A stretch of DNA of 64,000 nucleotides, from the NCBI RefSeq assembly GCF_008831285.2, contig NC_045141.1:19030848-19094847 (forward strand), given 5' to 3'. The position numbers were made by a program, and so were the translations under genes. The DNA is from Nymphaea colorata (lineage: Eukaryota > Streptophyta > Magnoliopsida > Nymphaeales > Nymphaeaceae). The notes under the pieces are model-generated. The model was not told the origin of the DNA. It did no database searches and worked only from the letters and a program-made list of their open reading frames with translations. Below, in pieces: positions 42,801-56,100 of this stretch (its first letter is position 1; every line of letters begins with the position of its first letter).

Positions 42801-42930
42801 GATTCACTATTCATTACACGAGATTTGTTTGCTTAAAATAAAAGAAGCAAAGCTGGTTCCAGAAGGATCCTTCTAACTGTATCCCAATATCCCTTAAGTT
42901 GGCATGTCATCAAATATTACATATTTAAAT
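39875..42930. other. Gene-free region after the 75-aa gene
   Basis: The first few hundred bases are probably its 3' UTR. An open frame at 40081-40422 (+) is partly in a GA repeat (about 40160-40190) and has no recognisable domain. From 40600 on the DNA is AT-rich with TA-rich tracts (about 40950-41000). I see no other gene. Confidence 0.5.
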
Positions 42931-42939
42931 AAGGCTACG

Positions 42940-43275
42940 TTTGGTAGCCTTGGATCTCATACCCAAGGCCACCACATACCCATGTAAATTTTAAATTAAA
43001 AAGGTGTTTGATGTCGTTGGATTTAAGATCTTGAAGATTTGAGATCCGTAGATTTAAGATCAGGCGCTACCCTTCCTTCCAATCTTAAATCCTACACTTT
43101 CTCAATGTAAAGAAGTAAAAATAAAGATCGTAAGTGGATGTTAAGTCTGATTTGGAATCTTTGATGAGCCGTGAATTTTATCATGGATATTTTATCACAC
43201 AGTTAAAACATGTCATGTCATAGGGACATCAAATTCCATAAATTTCAAATCAAAGTAATCAATTGCCCCCTAAGA
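42940..43275. repeat. MITE-like repeat related to the 6.6- and 9.3-kb copies
   Basis: It starts GGCTACGTTTGGTAGCC and contains GGATTTAAGATCTTGAAGAT, TTTATCATGGATATTTTATC and AAATTTCAAATCAAAGTAATC. The TTTGGTAGCC-type edge and GATC-rich middle suggest a MITE of the same family, or two nested copies. Confidence 0.45.
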
Positions 43276-46200
43276 GTCTTACATCTGTGAATGTGAAATC
43301 ACTGCTTGCTGAAGTTGCTTGTTTCACGTAACGTGGATTAAAGATCTGCCTCCGAACATAGCCTAGAGGAAGAAACGATAGATATTGTTGCACCATCAAA
43401 CACGATACAGAACACCAAAGTTTTCGCCTTGCCCTTTATTTTCGTCGTACCCACAGGAAAAGTATATACTGAACCAGAACAACGTTATGTCCCCATGTTT
43501 ATGACCATGAATAGTTATTGGCCCCCATAAAGAAAAAAGATTTAGGAAAACAGTTGCACGATTATCGTTGACGCTGGAGCGACTCATGCGCGGGTTCATT
43601 CAGAAAAACGAGAAAGGCCAATAAGAAAACTTGTTCCATTGGATCCGGACGGGTGCCTGCTTTTGTGTTTCCCAAGTATATTATTTTGATATAGGTCTGA
43701 TTCATGTCTGCCTTTGTATCTTATTATTTTTTTCCGGTGAGTGAAAGGTTAAACAACCTTTGCAATGGCACCATACATTGAATTACTATAGGCACAGAAA
43801 TATAGTAATATCTACAAAGAATCAAACTAAACTCATGACCTTTCAAGCAATTTTCTTCTCCTCCTCCTCCTCCTTCGCTTGAATAAATTTTACAGCAGCT
43901 TTTAACAGAAGGGCGGGACGGTCATGATTCTTTCCTCCTCCTCCTCCTTCCTTGTTTCAGAGAAGATTCACCGTGACTTTATGACGGAGCTACGAGCACA
44001 AGTTAAAGATTCAGACAGCGATGAATCAAATGTTGGAGGGAGACGTTAGAGTGCAAGTTGGCAAGAAAGGATGGGAGTGGATGGAAGTAGGGACAAAGGT
44101 GGATGATTGTGTAAATATTGGCCTGGAGCGGTGAAAACAGCCACGAGTTGTGGACGGCAACTGCCCACGGAAGATCTTGCATCTGGTGGCTGCCAAGGAA
44201 TCCCGCCGATGAATCTCAATGGGCGGCCGGAAAATCGGAAGATCTGTCGCCAGCCATGATCGTTTTCTTTTTATATGGTCGAAATTGAGTCGCCGGCGTC
44301 TGTACATTGGCACATCGATTTGGGCGATACCACTCGGCACTCCCCTCGGACGTGGCTGCCATTAGATTGGAGCTCACTGTGGCAATCCTTTGGAACCGGG
44401 GCTCGCTGCGAGGATCCGATAGATGGACAAGTTAACCGGGTCAGTTTTATTTTGAACTAGATCTGAACACATATAAATCCAAATACTGAATTATATTTGA
44501 TTCTAAACAAGTCGTGAATCCTAATTTTTACAAATTCTAATTTTACTAAGTCCCGCTTTTTGTTTCCCGTTTTTCATGAGACATATTATATATTATATAT
44601 GTGGACACTGACTGGCGCCTATTAAATGATACCACTACACTGATTGTTCTCTTTAAATTTGTAATGGTGACAGCGACTATATGCCAAATAAAAGTGAGCG
44701 GTGGATATTTTGTGTACCATTTGGCCTGGCAAAGGATATATATTGCATCGGCTCTTGGGTGTTGCAGGTTAAATGGCAATATGTTTATTTAAATTTGATG
44801 TTATATGCAGATTCGACATAACTTTCTTGTTAGAAATAATGCTGTCAATCATATTTTTTTAGAAATAAAATCATAATGTTTGCCTCAACAACTTTTCTTG
44901 CATTTAGAGGTCACTGCTATTGAATTCCCCTAATTTTCCCTTTCCCCTCCTAGAAGTAATGTACAGGTGTTCTTACTTGTTAATTAGATTACGTAGATCC
45001 CATTTATCGGATTACGTTATCCATTTGCTTACTGGAGTGAACATCTTAATTAGGCATGAATGAACACATCGTTTCAATCACTATGTATGTGTGTGTGTGC
45101 TTTGGATCTAGAAAACAGCGTAAAACATGTCATATTGGACCTCATAAAAAAGTACAAAAACCATATCTTTCAAGGCTAAGTTATGCTAAAACTTGGTTTT
45201 AATTCGTATTGGAATAACCAAAACCCATTACTACTAAAATTAAATTCGAGCATATCCAGATTTTACTTAGATCTAAATGCAACACGCCAATTAAAAAGAA
45301 ATGAATTAGTACTAATGGAGTGGAATAATTGAACCCAGCTGTGGTTTATAATATCTCACGCAATAGCTGTCTTTCACATTTTCATCTGATGAAGTTCATT
45401 TCAATATTTTCCTGTTAATTGGATGAAGTTCATTTCAATATTTTCCTGTTAATTGGGTGGTTCTTGGCAAGTTATTAGTTCGATAAGTTGGCAATTGGAA
45501 TCTAATGCATATTCTATCTTTAGGGCTCTCCGGATGAGTAGCAGTGGACGAGAACATCTCAGAATTCCTCATTTCATATTCTCCTTTTCTGATCATTATT
45601 GGCAATCGAAACAAGCAACTTGGATTTTGAGAATGTTCATCAAATTAAATCTTGAACAATAGAATATTTTCATCTTCCAACAGTTGACATATGGCTTTTT
45701 GCAGAGTGGTCAAGTTTTTCTTTGTTCTCTTCATATTTCCTTGTTTCCATCTATTTTCCTTTGTTTTCCTATTATTTAACTTGTCCCTGTTTTCTCTAGA
45801 TAAATTTAGTTTTACCGCTTAGACGCAGAACTGTATTCAGGTTTTGTATCAACTCAAAGTTTTGGCTACCATGAAATCGCGATTCTCATTCCATGAAATG
45901 TGTTTCCGTTGAAAAGGAAATAATGCTCTTCCATTAAAGAAGGAAGCTCGATCTGCTTAGAAAGGAAGCGCGCTTCCTGTAGTTGCAGAACCTTTTCAAA
46001 AGCAGTTCGCTCTGCACTTTAAAGTGGCGCTCCTCCACCGAAACCTTGTGGGAAAGATGCGCTCGGCAGCCTTTTGTTGCCCAAAAGAGAGACGCATAAA
46101 TCAAATTGATATTATCCGATCCAACCCTATTTCTTTTCAAAGATTTTTCTTAAGAAAAAAAAGTTTAAATGTGATTTGCATGTTTAAAAACGTACAAATC

Positions 46201-47370
46201 AACATGAAAATAATATTGTGTAGATACATCAAAACGAGGCCTAAAAGTAAAATAAATTAAGCCGTAGACTTGAAAATATTACAAATCTTCCTTGTATATT
46301 TTAAAAATGTTGTTTCGTTATATTCATAATATTGTACATCTATCAGGTATATTATACAGGTATATTATAGGGGGGGGAAAATTGAGCACTAACCGAGCTA
46401 GAAATAAATTTTGGTTGAAAGGACACTAATTCAATAACTTTAATGTGTTTAGGGGCACTTGTCTTTATAAACAATCAAATATATCAAAGCAGTTACGTAA
46501 AAATGAACAAATTTTGTAAGGCAGATACAGGCAACTACCCACACAGGCCACCATGTAGCTCCGCCACTGAAAACGAGTGTTAAAAATGAAGGAATTAGAT
46601 AAATCAGTTTTAAAATAGGATTGATTTAAGCCATGTATCATAATTTGATACCATCCAGGTATGTTTGAAAGCGAGATAATAATTTTCTCCCCAATGTTGT
46701 CTGATTCCGTTTTGGATATATATATATTCTCAAACTTGAGTTGTTAATATATAGAGCGGCGCTGGATAAGTTCACATCCTCTATGATCTTGAAAGCGTTT
46801 TCTTCTTATTAGTTTTCTCCACATGGAATTCACAAAGATCTCCAGCTTAATTCTGTGGCCCTACACCTCCTGTCCCTCCCATAATCAAGTTCCTTGAATC
46901 GCGTCAAATCCTCTGGTTTTTTCGTGACTAATTAAACAGCTCTTGAACATTGCCAGGAGTACAAAGAGAATAATTTTCATGACCGATTCATTCGGTGCAA
47001 AGGAGAAAAAGGTCGGATTCCTTGTCGCCGGACTTTTTCTCTTTTGATTTTTGCAATTGATGAGGACACAAAAGTTTCATGAAAAACACTAGATTAGTGT
47101 ATACTAAACAACCCCTAATGACTGTTAGTCTGTGTTAACATCATGAGCTTGCAATTACCACGCGTCGGAATCAACTATTTTTTTAAAATAATTTAAACTT
47201 GTTGCATTTTAAATTGATCTTCGTATATCAAATATTTTTAGCCAATTGACCACCAATTCAACGGAATCTTCACTAGACAGTATAGATCTGACTCAAGATC
47301 GCGTCTTTCTCTGTCTCGGGGAATCCACGTGTTTGATGAGATAAATATTTCTTTCTGGAAATCAAACTCA
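43276..47370. other. Gene-free AT-rich region
   Basis: No gene is supported. CTC-rich simple repeats occur at 43857-43876 and 43936-43950, and a perfect 34-bp tandem duplication at 45388-45455. Minus-strand open frames such as 44340-44026 show no domain. Confidence 0.5.
45388..45455. repeat. Perfect 34-bp tandem duplication
   Basis: Units 45388-45421 and 45422-45455 are identical and begin GATGAAGTTCATTTC. Lack of any mismatch points to a recent slippage-type event. Confidence 0.95.
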
Positions 47371-47379
47371 TTGTACTAG

Positions 47380-47670
47380 TCAAAAATATAGCAAAATGAC
47401 CTTCGCATGGTTAGGCTAACGTTTTGCTTTTCTCGTAAAACCAACCAAGTTTTGTGAAAACCTTGGTTAAAAATTGAGTTGTGTGAATTTGGTTTGGATG
47501 TTTGGATGACAAGTGGAAAACTTAATTTAGAGACAAAACTTAAAGCAGGTTTTCCAAGTCCCTTATGAAAACAAGGTTTGAATGTCATCTAAACATTTTT
47601 GAAATGATTTTTTGAGGCAAAACCAAGACACAAAAACTAGTTTTAGATTGTCATCCAAACGCCCCCTTAA
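47380..47670. repeat. MITE-like repeat with inverted GTTTGGATGACAA ends
   Basis: GTTTGGATGACAA near 47499 faces TTGTCATCCAAAC near 47650, with related phrases (TGTCATCTAAAC) between. A diverged relative lies at 38.9-39.1 kb. There is no coding capacity. Confidence 0.5.
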
Positions 47671-47884
47671 ATTTTACAGACATGTTTGCCCGAAAACATT
47701 TTTCTAAAAAATTCCTCTATAAAAATGGTTTTTACCATCATCGAATCGAATAAACGTTCCTTCTAGTAACCACTTAATTTGGCTCAAAACAGGTTGTTTG
47801 TTATGCGCTTCCACTCCAATCATTTGTAGTCAAGCGATTAGCGGGTTCTACCAGCTATGGTGGAACCCTATGACACCCAAATAG

Positions 47885-48262
47885 GGGTGAACAACCAGTC
47901 AAGCTACCCGAGCTCGACTCGTTAAAACTCAGCTTGTGAATGAGTTCGAGTCCAGTCATTTGCTTAACGAGCCGAACTTGAATTCATGAGTCAACTCGTT
48001 TAAATAATCGAGTTGAGTTCAATCTCAACACGTAACTGCCGAGTCAAGCTCGAGCTTTAATCGAGTTTCTCGAGTCTTAATCAAGTCGATATATTCAAAC
48101 GAGTTTAGGAGTTTGTGGAGTCTTAATTGAGTCGAACTCGAATTCAACATGTAATCATGAATATCAATTCTATTCAAATGAATTTGTCGAGCCTTAATCG
48201 AGTCGAAGTCGAGTACTGATGAATACAAATTCTATTCAAATTGTCGAGCCTTAATCGAGTTG
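47885..48262. repeat. TCGAGTC-rich dispersed plant repeat
   Basis: The segment is dense in GAGCTCGACTCG, TCGAGTC, TTAATCGAGT and AACTCGTT phrases, with partial internal repetition (CCTTAATCGAGT occurs at least twice near 48192 and 48248). This is a familiar type of dispersed non-coding plant repeat. An antisense open frame through it is a shadow. Confidence 0.6.
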
Positions 48263-48824
48263 CTGGAACCCGTGACCGAAAGTCGTCCCTCTCCTCCTCC
48301 CCCAATGACCTTTGAATGATTCGCTTTAAAGAACATGGTAAATACAGGAAGCGAGCACCGAGCAGCTCTCGCGTGGGGCCCGCGCGATCCTGCCTTGCAT
48401 GGCAAGCCTGGCCTTAGTTTATTAAATAAATATTAACTGCGACTCTCCCTCTGACTTCCCAACTGGGGGCAAACCACAGACCAAAAGCTGTTGCCTTGTC
48501 CCCCACAGAGATCTGAACCCGACTTTCCTCCCCTTTTTTTTATTCAATGCAAAAAGAAAATTATTTCTTTTTCAAATATTTAGTTGTTCATTATTTTAAT
48601 AAAATAAAATATGCCTCGGACGCACATGAACTCAATGTTTTTTAAATGTTTTTTTTTTTTACATGGTAAAAATAAAGATTTGTTTCATGAACGCTGCTGG
48701 CCAATGGGCCTTCATCGTCTGAAACCAACTATTTTTAGGTCATGAAGGAATCGTGCAAGTCATAAATCTACGTCCACCCGCTATCAGTTATTTAATTGCA
48801 TGCCTTTATATATTGTTTCTCTTA

Positions 48825-49025
48825 AGGGTGTGTTTGTTTGACAACAAATTTGAGATCCATGGTGATTTGAAACCACTAGGATTTTACATCTATGGATTCA
48901 AGGTCAGACCAGTCGACAGTTTTTTACATGTAACGTGGATTTAAGATCTACATCATAAGATCGTGAGAATTTTCCAAAACACACCGTTTAATGATTTAAG
49001 ATATGACGCTATCAAATGCAACCTA
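48825..49025. repeat. MITE-like repeat, GATC-rich family
   Basis: It begins GGTGTGTTTGTTTGACAACAA, has GAGATCCATGGTGATTTGA and GGATTTAAGATCTACATC, and ends near CTATCAAATGCAACC. TTTGAC and its approximate complement at the two ends suggest short terminal inverted repeats. Confidence 0.5.
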
Positions 49026-49029
49026 ATTT

Positions 49030-50231
49030 ATTTTCCTCTACAAAATTGTTGTTGATATGGATTGAATGCTTCGAACTTGATAATGGATCTAAATTTTCAC
49101 AGCTGCAGGGACGCAGCATTTGAAGATTAAAATTTCAGTTGGGGAGGTGATCAGCCTCTGATCAGAAATTCACAAAAAACATCTGGGGATCGAGTTACAC
49201 ACGAAGATAAGTCACTGGAAAATGGCTTTGCCGTGTTTGATCCAATCGATAGGGCTTCTGCAGCGTAGATAGCAAAGCTAATCTCTCTGCAATACATGTC
49301 CTTAAACTATATGTTCCACAAACGCTTTATTATTGTTTTATAAAACATAGTGATGTAGTGTATCTAGCATTGAATCACTAGATCTAAAAATAACATGCTA
49401 AAATGTGTGTTTGGAACATATGTTTCAGATCATGTTTCTTCTTGCATAATGTTCTTCTTATCAAACAAGATGCAGTTTTTACTTGTTAAAGTTATGTTTT
49501 AAAGCATTAATCAATAATGTTTTGCTGAATCTGGTATTGGGTGGGATATATATATCTAAGCAGCGCATCATCTCTTGAGATCTGGATCGGATGCTAGAGT
49601 TTCTGATCCGGGACAAACAGCTTGTGCAGGAATACATTATGCATCCGTTCCAAGCAGCCATTAAAATATTTTAAACAAGTTTGTGGGGACATGGTAGCAT
49701 CATGATAAAACGTGGCTATCTTTTTCTTTTTTTTGGGCACTTCTGTTGTTGCAGTTTTAATTTGATTTTTTATACATGTGAATCTCCGACTGCTTCAAGA
49801 ATCTTAAAAAGAATTTGATAGAATGCAGCGAATCGGAATGATGCTTCTTGTTAAAATCAAAGGAACTAATTCTAAAATTGTTTGCAATTGGCATTAGTTT
49901 CAAGAAAAGCTCAAGTAACTGAAACGGGTTCGACATGGCAACCCTTGCAGATCTTGGTTTGAACGCCAACACTTTTTTGACAATCACAAACTATTTCATG
50001 AATCTACTTCAATCGTGAAACATAAAACACTGTAACATAATGTTTCATCAATATGCTCAGATATTTAAAACAGATTCATGAAACAAATTTTATATTTTTC
50101 TCATTGGCAAACTAGTTCGATCAGGACAGGAACAGTCCGAACCGGGGCATCTGAGCAGCCCTATTTGAACCTAGTAACTCAAGTTAAAAAATGGTTGCAA
50201 ATGTGTTTTCTCCATTAATGTGTAGAAAAAG
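49030..50231. other. Gene-free AT-rich region
   Basis: No coding or strong repeat signal was found. This DNA is not included in the copy at 24-30 kb; that homology starts at 50232. Confidence 0.5.
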
Positions 50232-52091
50232 ATAGGCACGTTTTTAACAATAGCAAAAGTTTAAGTGGCCTTTTTGTTATCTTCAAAAACTTAAGTGCTC
50301 TTACATAATTATCGTCAAGTGAAAAGCACTGCCGACAGTCGCGCACATGGAGCATCCGTTCGTGCTTGTGTGCCGTTGCTGTCCAATGTTCTTTACAACT
50401 ACACCGTAACTTTTCTAATAGCCCAAGTTCATGACTGAAAAAGCTTATAATTTATTAGGGCAGCCAAAATCAGCTTATATTATGTTTTAACCATATTTAT
50501 TTAGCAGCAAATTACGACATATTATTGTTGGTTAGCAAAACGATTTTATGTTTTTTCAGGTAACATTCTGCTCAGGTAATACATACATCATGTTGTTTGG
50601 GGAAAAACATATTGACAATTTTATCTAAAAAAAATAAAAAAGAAATCATTAAAAAAGATGTGGGAGAGATACTTCAAAGAGGCCCAAGTCTCTCTTCGTT
50701 TTTACGGATTTCAGAGCTACTTCAAGACTTAGGTGAACTTATAGTTATGTAGAGTCTAAGCATGTAGCATCTACGAGAATCAAATTCACCAGCCACCAAC
50801 TTGAGCAACTACGTTACTATCCTCCTCGGTGTGTTAAAATGAATGAACTTGTAATGTTGTGGGGACATTAAAAAAACAAACAAACAAAGAAATAGATATG
50901 GCATTGCCCAAGGAATGGTTATTTTCCTCCCATAGTACTAAGTATTGGAGAAACTTTTCTAGTGAAGGGAAGGACATGTGGATAATTTATATTAGATGGA
51001 ATAGCACGTAAAAAAAATGCAGGGACAGAGACAAAGCGGGCTGGCAGGGGTATGGGCCCACTTCAAATTTAAAAAGAAAAAAATCTACATGTAATTTTAA
51101 TTTTTTTCATTTAACTTATGTAAAAAATTAAAAAATTATATTTTAACTTCCGTCACATAGTTCGGTTCTTTAATAAAAAAGTTGTAGCTAGGCTCAATTT
51201 CGTCAGTGCACTGTCAAGTTCAACATATCAAAACCAACATCTTTCACTCTAAAAGGAACTTTTTAGCCTGGCTTGTTTTCCTGTTCTCTGCAATTAACAC
51301 CCTTTAAAAACACATTTCGTTTGCAATCTAAACTAAAGTTTCTAGGAACATTTGTTTCTCACTTTCGATTCAGACTACCTGCCGACTCCTTCGATTCGGA
51401 CTACCTGATAGAACGCCATCAACCACACTAATTGACATTTTTCAGAGCATTGCTCCCCAACTTTCTCCTTGCCTACCGCTTGCATGGTTCTTCCATTTAT
51501 TGGCAATTAATTATGATTGAAGTTCTCTCTTGAGAGAGAGAGACGCCAAATACAAAAGTTCAGGGCACAGTAACCAAAGTCACCCGTCTCAAACCAAAGA
51601 AAAAGAAAGCGAGCAAACAAACAATAAACCAATCAAACAAAGATTTTTACTCAATTACATTGCTTGTACGTTGATGTTATCGTCGAACGAAGAGATCAGC
51701 TCCTTGTTCTCTCTCTCTAATCACGTGGACAAACTTACTTCTGGTAAGAAACATGGCCTTTTATAAGATCGAACAGCTTTCTACATGGGGGCCTGCTTTT
51801 CTTTATGGTACTTGAGAGCTGGGCCCCGGTCTCAAATCCAATTACTCAGATGTGCCTGTCTCTCTTTTCCCTTTTCAATTGCAGTATTTACTCTATCTAT
51901 GGAGGAAAGAAAGCACTTAATCATGGCAGCATCATGGCTGAGGTGAGCAGCGCAATACTTACCTCACGCAGAAAAAATCACAGTATTATATTTATTACTA
52001 GCGCAGTCAGCAGCTTCATAAATTTAAAAAAAAAAAAGGACTGACCGAGTTTTTTCTTGTAAGAGAATATGTCATTTTCCATGACAATGGG
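50232..52091. other. 5' flank of the NT-C2 gene, duplicated at 27.8-29.6 kb
   Basis: The reverse complement of this stretch forms the right half of the chimeric block. A candidate SINE is at about 50660-50850. A short open frame at 51805-52044 also occurs in the copy, with about seven differing residues in 73, and carries no recognisable domain. I treat it as non-coding. Confidence 0.7.
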
Positions 52092-53143
52092 GCCTTCTTG
52101 GGGCATCGGAGAACAGTGTAACGATGATAAGGGTGCGGTCAAAAACTACCCCTCTGATAGGTGAGATATGCATCTGATATTCCTACCTCTATAATTTTCT
52201 GCGAAAGTCAAAACGTGTACCGACTTCCACAAAATAATCAATTGCAGGAAGGAAAAGAAAATTGGTATCTGGTCTTAAAATGTATCTTATATTTTTTCGA
52301 AATTGCTTGACAGATTGCATCACATGTCACATGACAGACTGCATGTTGGTGTTCGCTGCTCAACGTTCTACCTACTTAATGCTAGTAAACATTATTGTCT
52401 TTTAGCATCTCCTTTTATTTCTTTAAAAATTTTGAACTCTTTGTTACTTGGTGAATCCAGAGGGCCACTTGGATACTGTTCTTTTCTTGGCTTTGTATTT
52501 TTCGTCTCTGTTATTCGTTCTAGATTTCACAAAAGCGATGGTAGTCCTGCTTTGTTTCTGATCCCAACTTGTGAAAAAAAAAAAGATTTGTTTCTTATCA
52601 TACATATTCCTTTTATTCTGTTATTTCCTAAAATCTGCAGTTGTTCACAGCCCGGGATCATTTATTTTGCTCTGCGGAAACAGTCTGTCTCTGATTTCTG
52701 CAAGGAGGAAATACGCCAAGCAGCACGCACATCCCCTGCTCTCTTTTATTTCTTCCCATTTTGTTTTCAAATTTTCATCTTGGCCTTACTAAAGAGGCTC
52801 AGCAGCTGTCCTTCTCAGCATCGTTTTCCGGCAAGTCTGTGCTGGGAGGGAACTCGCCAGTAGCGCTCGGGTTCGGAGGCGATGTCCTTTTCTTTTCTAT
52901 GACAAAGAGATCTGGTCTTTGTTGGCACCGTGAAGAGAATTTGAAAATTCTCTTCTGGGGAGTTGGATTCTGGTGGGTTCTTCTTGTGACCGGGACAAGA
53001 TGGCAGTCGTAGTGGGATGGAGGAATTTGCGGGTCGCGTTCGGAGGCTATATCGGCAGACAAGGTCGTGACTGCGATCCTCTGCGCTCGATTTTCCGGCG
53101 AGATTGCTGACTGAGCCTGAAGGGCAGCTTCGAGTGAGGGAAG
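52092..53143 (+). promoter_or_regulatory. Promoter and 5' leader region of the NT-C2 gene, absent from the copy
   Basis: This is the part of the locus missing from the inverted copy (the gap also takes exon 1 and runs to about 53252). GC-richer, CT-rich DNA from about 52800 leads into the ATG at 53144 and is probably the transcribed 5' leader. No clear TATA box was fixed. Confidence 0.5.
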
Positions 53144-56100
53144 ATGTTCAAGGGAGCTAAGTGGAGGAGTGAGAAGAACAAGATCAAGGCCGTTTTCAAA
53201 GTACAGGTTCAGGCAACCCAGGTGAACCTCTCAAGAAAGCTATTACATAATTAGATTTGGAATTTGGTTCCGATTTTCGGATTTGCGTTGACTCATTAGT
53301 GCTTTGATCAAGCTGTTTCTAGTCAGATAAAGAACAAAATCTCTGCAACGCAAATGAGCTAATGCTGCGCATCTTTTTTCTCTGTTGTACCTTGAAAATT
53401 GCAGGTACCTCAAACAGGATGGGACAGTTTGTTGGTAGCTCTAGTTCCTTCAGAAACAGGGAAACCTTCTGCCAAGACAGAGAAGGTTCAGGTTCACAAT
53501 GGGGCATGTATATGGGGGAATCCCGTCTATGAAACTGTAAAACTATCGCGAGAGCCGAAAACAGGGAAATTTGAAGGGAAAAAGTATCAGTTTATAGTAT
53601 CAAACGTAAAACGACTTTCTTGCCACCATCTTCTGCTTTCGTGTTTTTGCTGCCGGTGGTGATGGGTTGTGTTCATTTCACCAGGGGTCAAGTAAAGATG
53701 GAATTCTTGGGCGAACGGCTGTTGATTTTGCCGAGTATGCAGATGCCATCGAACCTTGTTCCGCTTCCCTCTCACTTGGAGCTTCGAACTCCACAATTCT
53801 TCATGTAAGTAGTTCTTGTGGAACGCCTAAAGGTCGAAACTAAATCGAATCCTCTCGATGAGACATCGATCAGCTTGGCTGAAGCTATAACTCATGACGG
53901 AATTGAATGCCACATTCCGTCTATGGACTTGTACTTGTCCTCGACTCCTTTGGAAGAGCTGATCGAAGTTCTCCTGCTTTGCCACTTCAATTGAGTGAAT
54001 CCTGCTACTCTGGCATGATCCAACCTCAATACAAAGTGCCCTTCTTTCAGAATGCTCTTGAGGATAAGAAAGATCCTCCGTTCATGCTTTGTGCATGTTT
54101 ACCAAAAGGTTTAAGTTTTCAATAAATAATTTTGTTTGCTTTGCCGAAAATGCAGAGGAAACACTTTTAATTAACAGTTACTCCAGTGCTTTGAACTTGA
54201 GGATAAGGAAGATCCTCTGGTTATGTTTCCCGCATTTTTAAGAAAATTTTCAGTTTCAAGAAACGAATTTGTATATTTTGCTGAAAATGTACAGGAAAAA
54301 ATTTCCATTAACAGTTATTCGATTTTATCTTGCCCTAATCTTTTCCTTTTGCCATGGGGATGTAGATCACGATCCAGAGATTGCATGCTGATGGCAACAC
54401 GAGGTACTGGAAATTCCTTCCAGCTTGATCAATGCTTGTATTTTCAGTCCTCTATCTGGCAGTACAGATCTGAATATTGACTTCATTTTCTGTTTTCATT
54501 TTTTTTTTTTTTTGAATGATGAAAAAAGAAGTGCAGCCAAAAGAAGCGCTCACACTGAGAGCCTCCGGCATCAAATGAGCGATGTTGACACGGATGGGAG
54601 TTCCGTAACTTCATGCAGCGCCAGTAGTGCGAGCAAAGTAATCTCCCAAATTCCTCTTCCAGTTTTTCTACCCCACTTTCCAAATTTTTGTAGTTCTACT
54701 TTGGTTGAGTAGAAGGTGACTTCATTCGGTAGGACAAAATTAAGCAAATCAGAAGGTTACAAACTAGTGCAGAAGCTGCTTGGTTGTGCCTTCAGAGAAG
54801 ACATACAAATTCATCCAACTGCTTTCTATGTAATAATGGCTTTTGATAGTAATTTTTTCAAACTTTTTCTTGCATTTGTTGCCGAGATTTAACTTATTAG
54901 AGAAGATAAAGAACACAAGCAACTATTAAGCTCCTTAATTCCAGTTACTTTTACGGCTTAGGTCATCTTCGTGTTTCTTGCCTTTGTTAATTGAAGTCAA
55001 GTTTGAGAAGCTATTACTTTAGTCTGTCTTTGCATCCCCATAATGTCTGAACGGCTGCAGTAATATAATAGGAGCCCAAGTTTCCTAAATCTCAGCATCC
55101 TAGTGCCCACGAATCACAGAAACCCGTAATTTAATAAAAAGAAAGAAGGATGACAGGGCACATTGAATTTCTTTGTTTCTGGAGAGAGCTAAAATAAACC
55201 TGTTATTTTTGTTCTTATTCTTCAAATTATGAACTAGGAGGAGCAGGAAAAAGAATCTTGCTGAGATACACAGAGCTACAAATTTATATGCAAATGTATA
55301 AAATATTTCAAGCATGTCAAGTTGTTCCAGAGGTCAGCATGTGTATCCATTGATGTGATATGTACCAGATTGCACAACCATATTCAGGTAATATTCTCTA
55401 AGACAGACCAGCATGTGTATCCATTGATGTGATGTATACCAAATTGCACAACCATATTCAGGTGAAATTATCTAAGACTTGATGAGTTATGCTTGGTCAG
55501 TGGAGGAATGAAAGAATGTTCACATGCCTAAAACGCTCAAATGATGATAGACAAAAGTGCCGAAAGCTTAAAAGTTTTTATATGCTGAAGAAATGACTTA
55601 TAAAATACTAAAACTCAGTAACCTTGAAGGAATTCCACTATGAACTATTGTCATCATGTCACAACTTTAGTGACCTATTCATGTTATGACATGCACAGGC
55701 TAATGGACATGCTCTAATTCTTTTCAGGATGTCTTAGCGGGCAATGGGATAGTACAATTTAGCCCATCTATCATAAATACTGTCCCTCGGACTGCTGAAT
55801 ATGACAATAAAGGTTTCAGAAGTTCTGATGCTATCTCAGCATCAAGTTCTGATAGCAGCTCTGGGAATGATCTCAATCATGAATATAAGTTTAAAGCTGA
55901 CATCCATAAGGATACCGTAAGCATTCTTTCACCTCTTAGCGACCATACAAGATCTCCACAACTTTTAGCCAATGGATGCAATGCAGCAGCAGATCATAAA
56001 GAATGTGAAGATTCAAATGTAGGATGGTCTCTCAGATGGACTTCGAAAGAAAGCAAAGAAAACTCAATGAACACTTCCAAAGAGATGAATGCGAATGAGA

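Noticed and set aside
52303..52863. 186-codon open frame upstream of the NT-C2 gene
   Set aside because: It runs through the promoter and leader of the NT-C2 gene, is low in charged heptads or known motifs, and has no splice link to exon 1. Its hydrophobic, Phe-rich composition is typical of T-rich DNA.
54529..54715. Longer reading of NT-C2 exon 5 to the stop near 54712
   Set aside because: The donor AAA|GTAATC at 54637 joins in frame to the large exon at 55728, as the protein family requires. The longer frame is intron.
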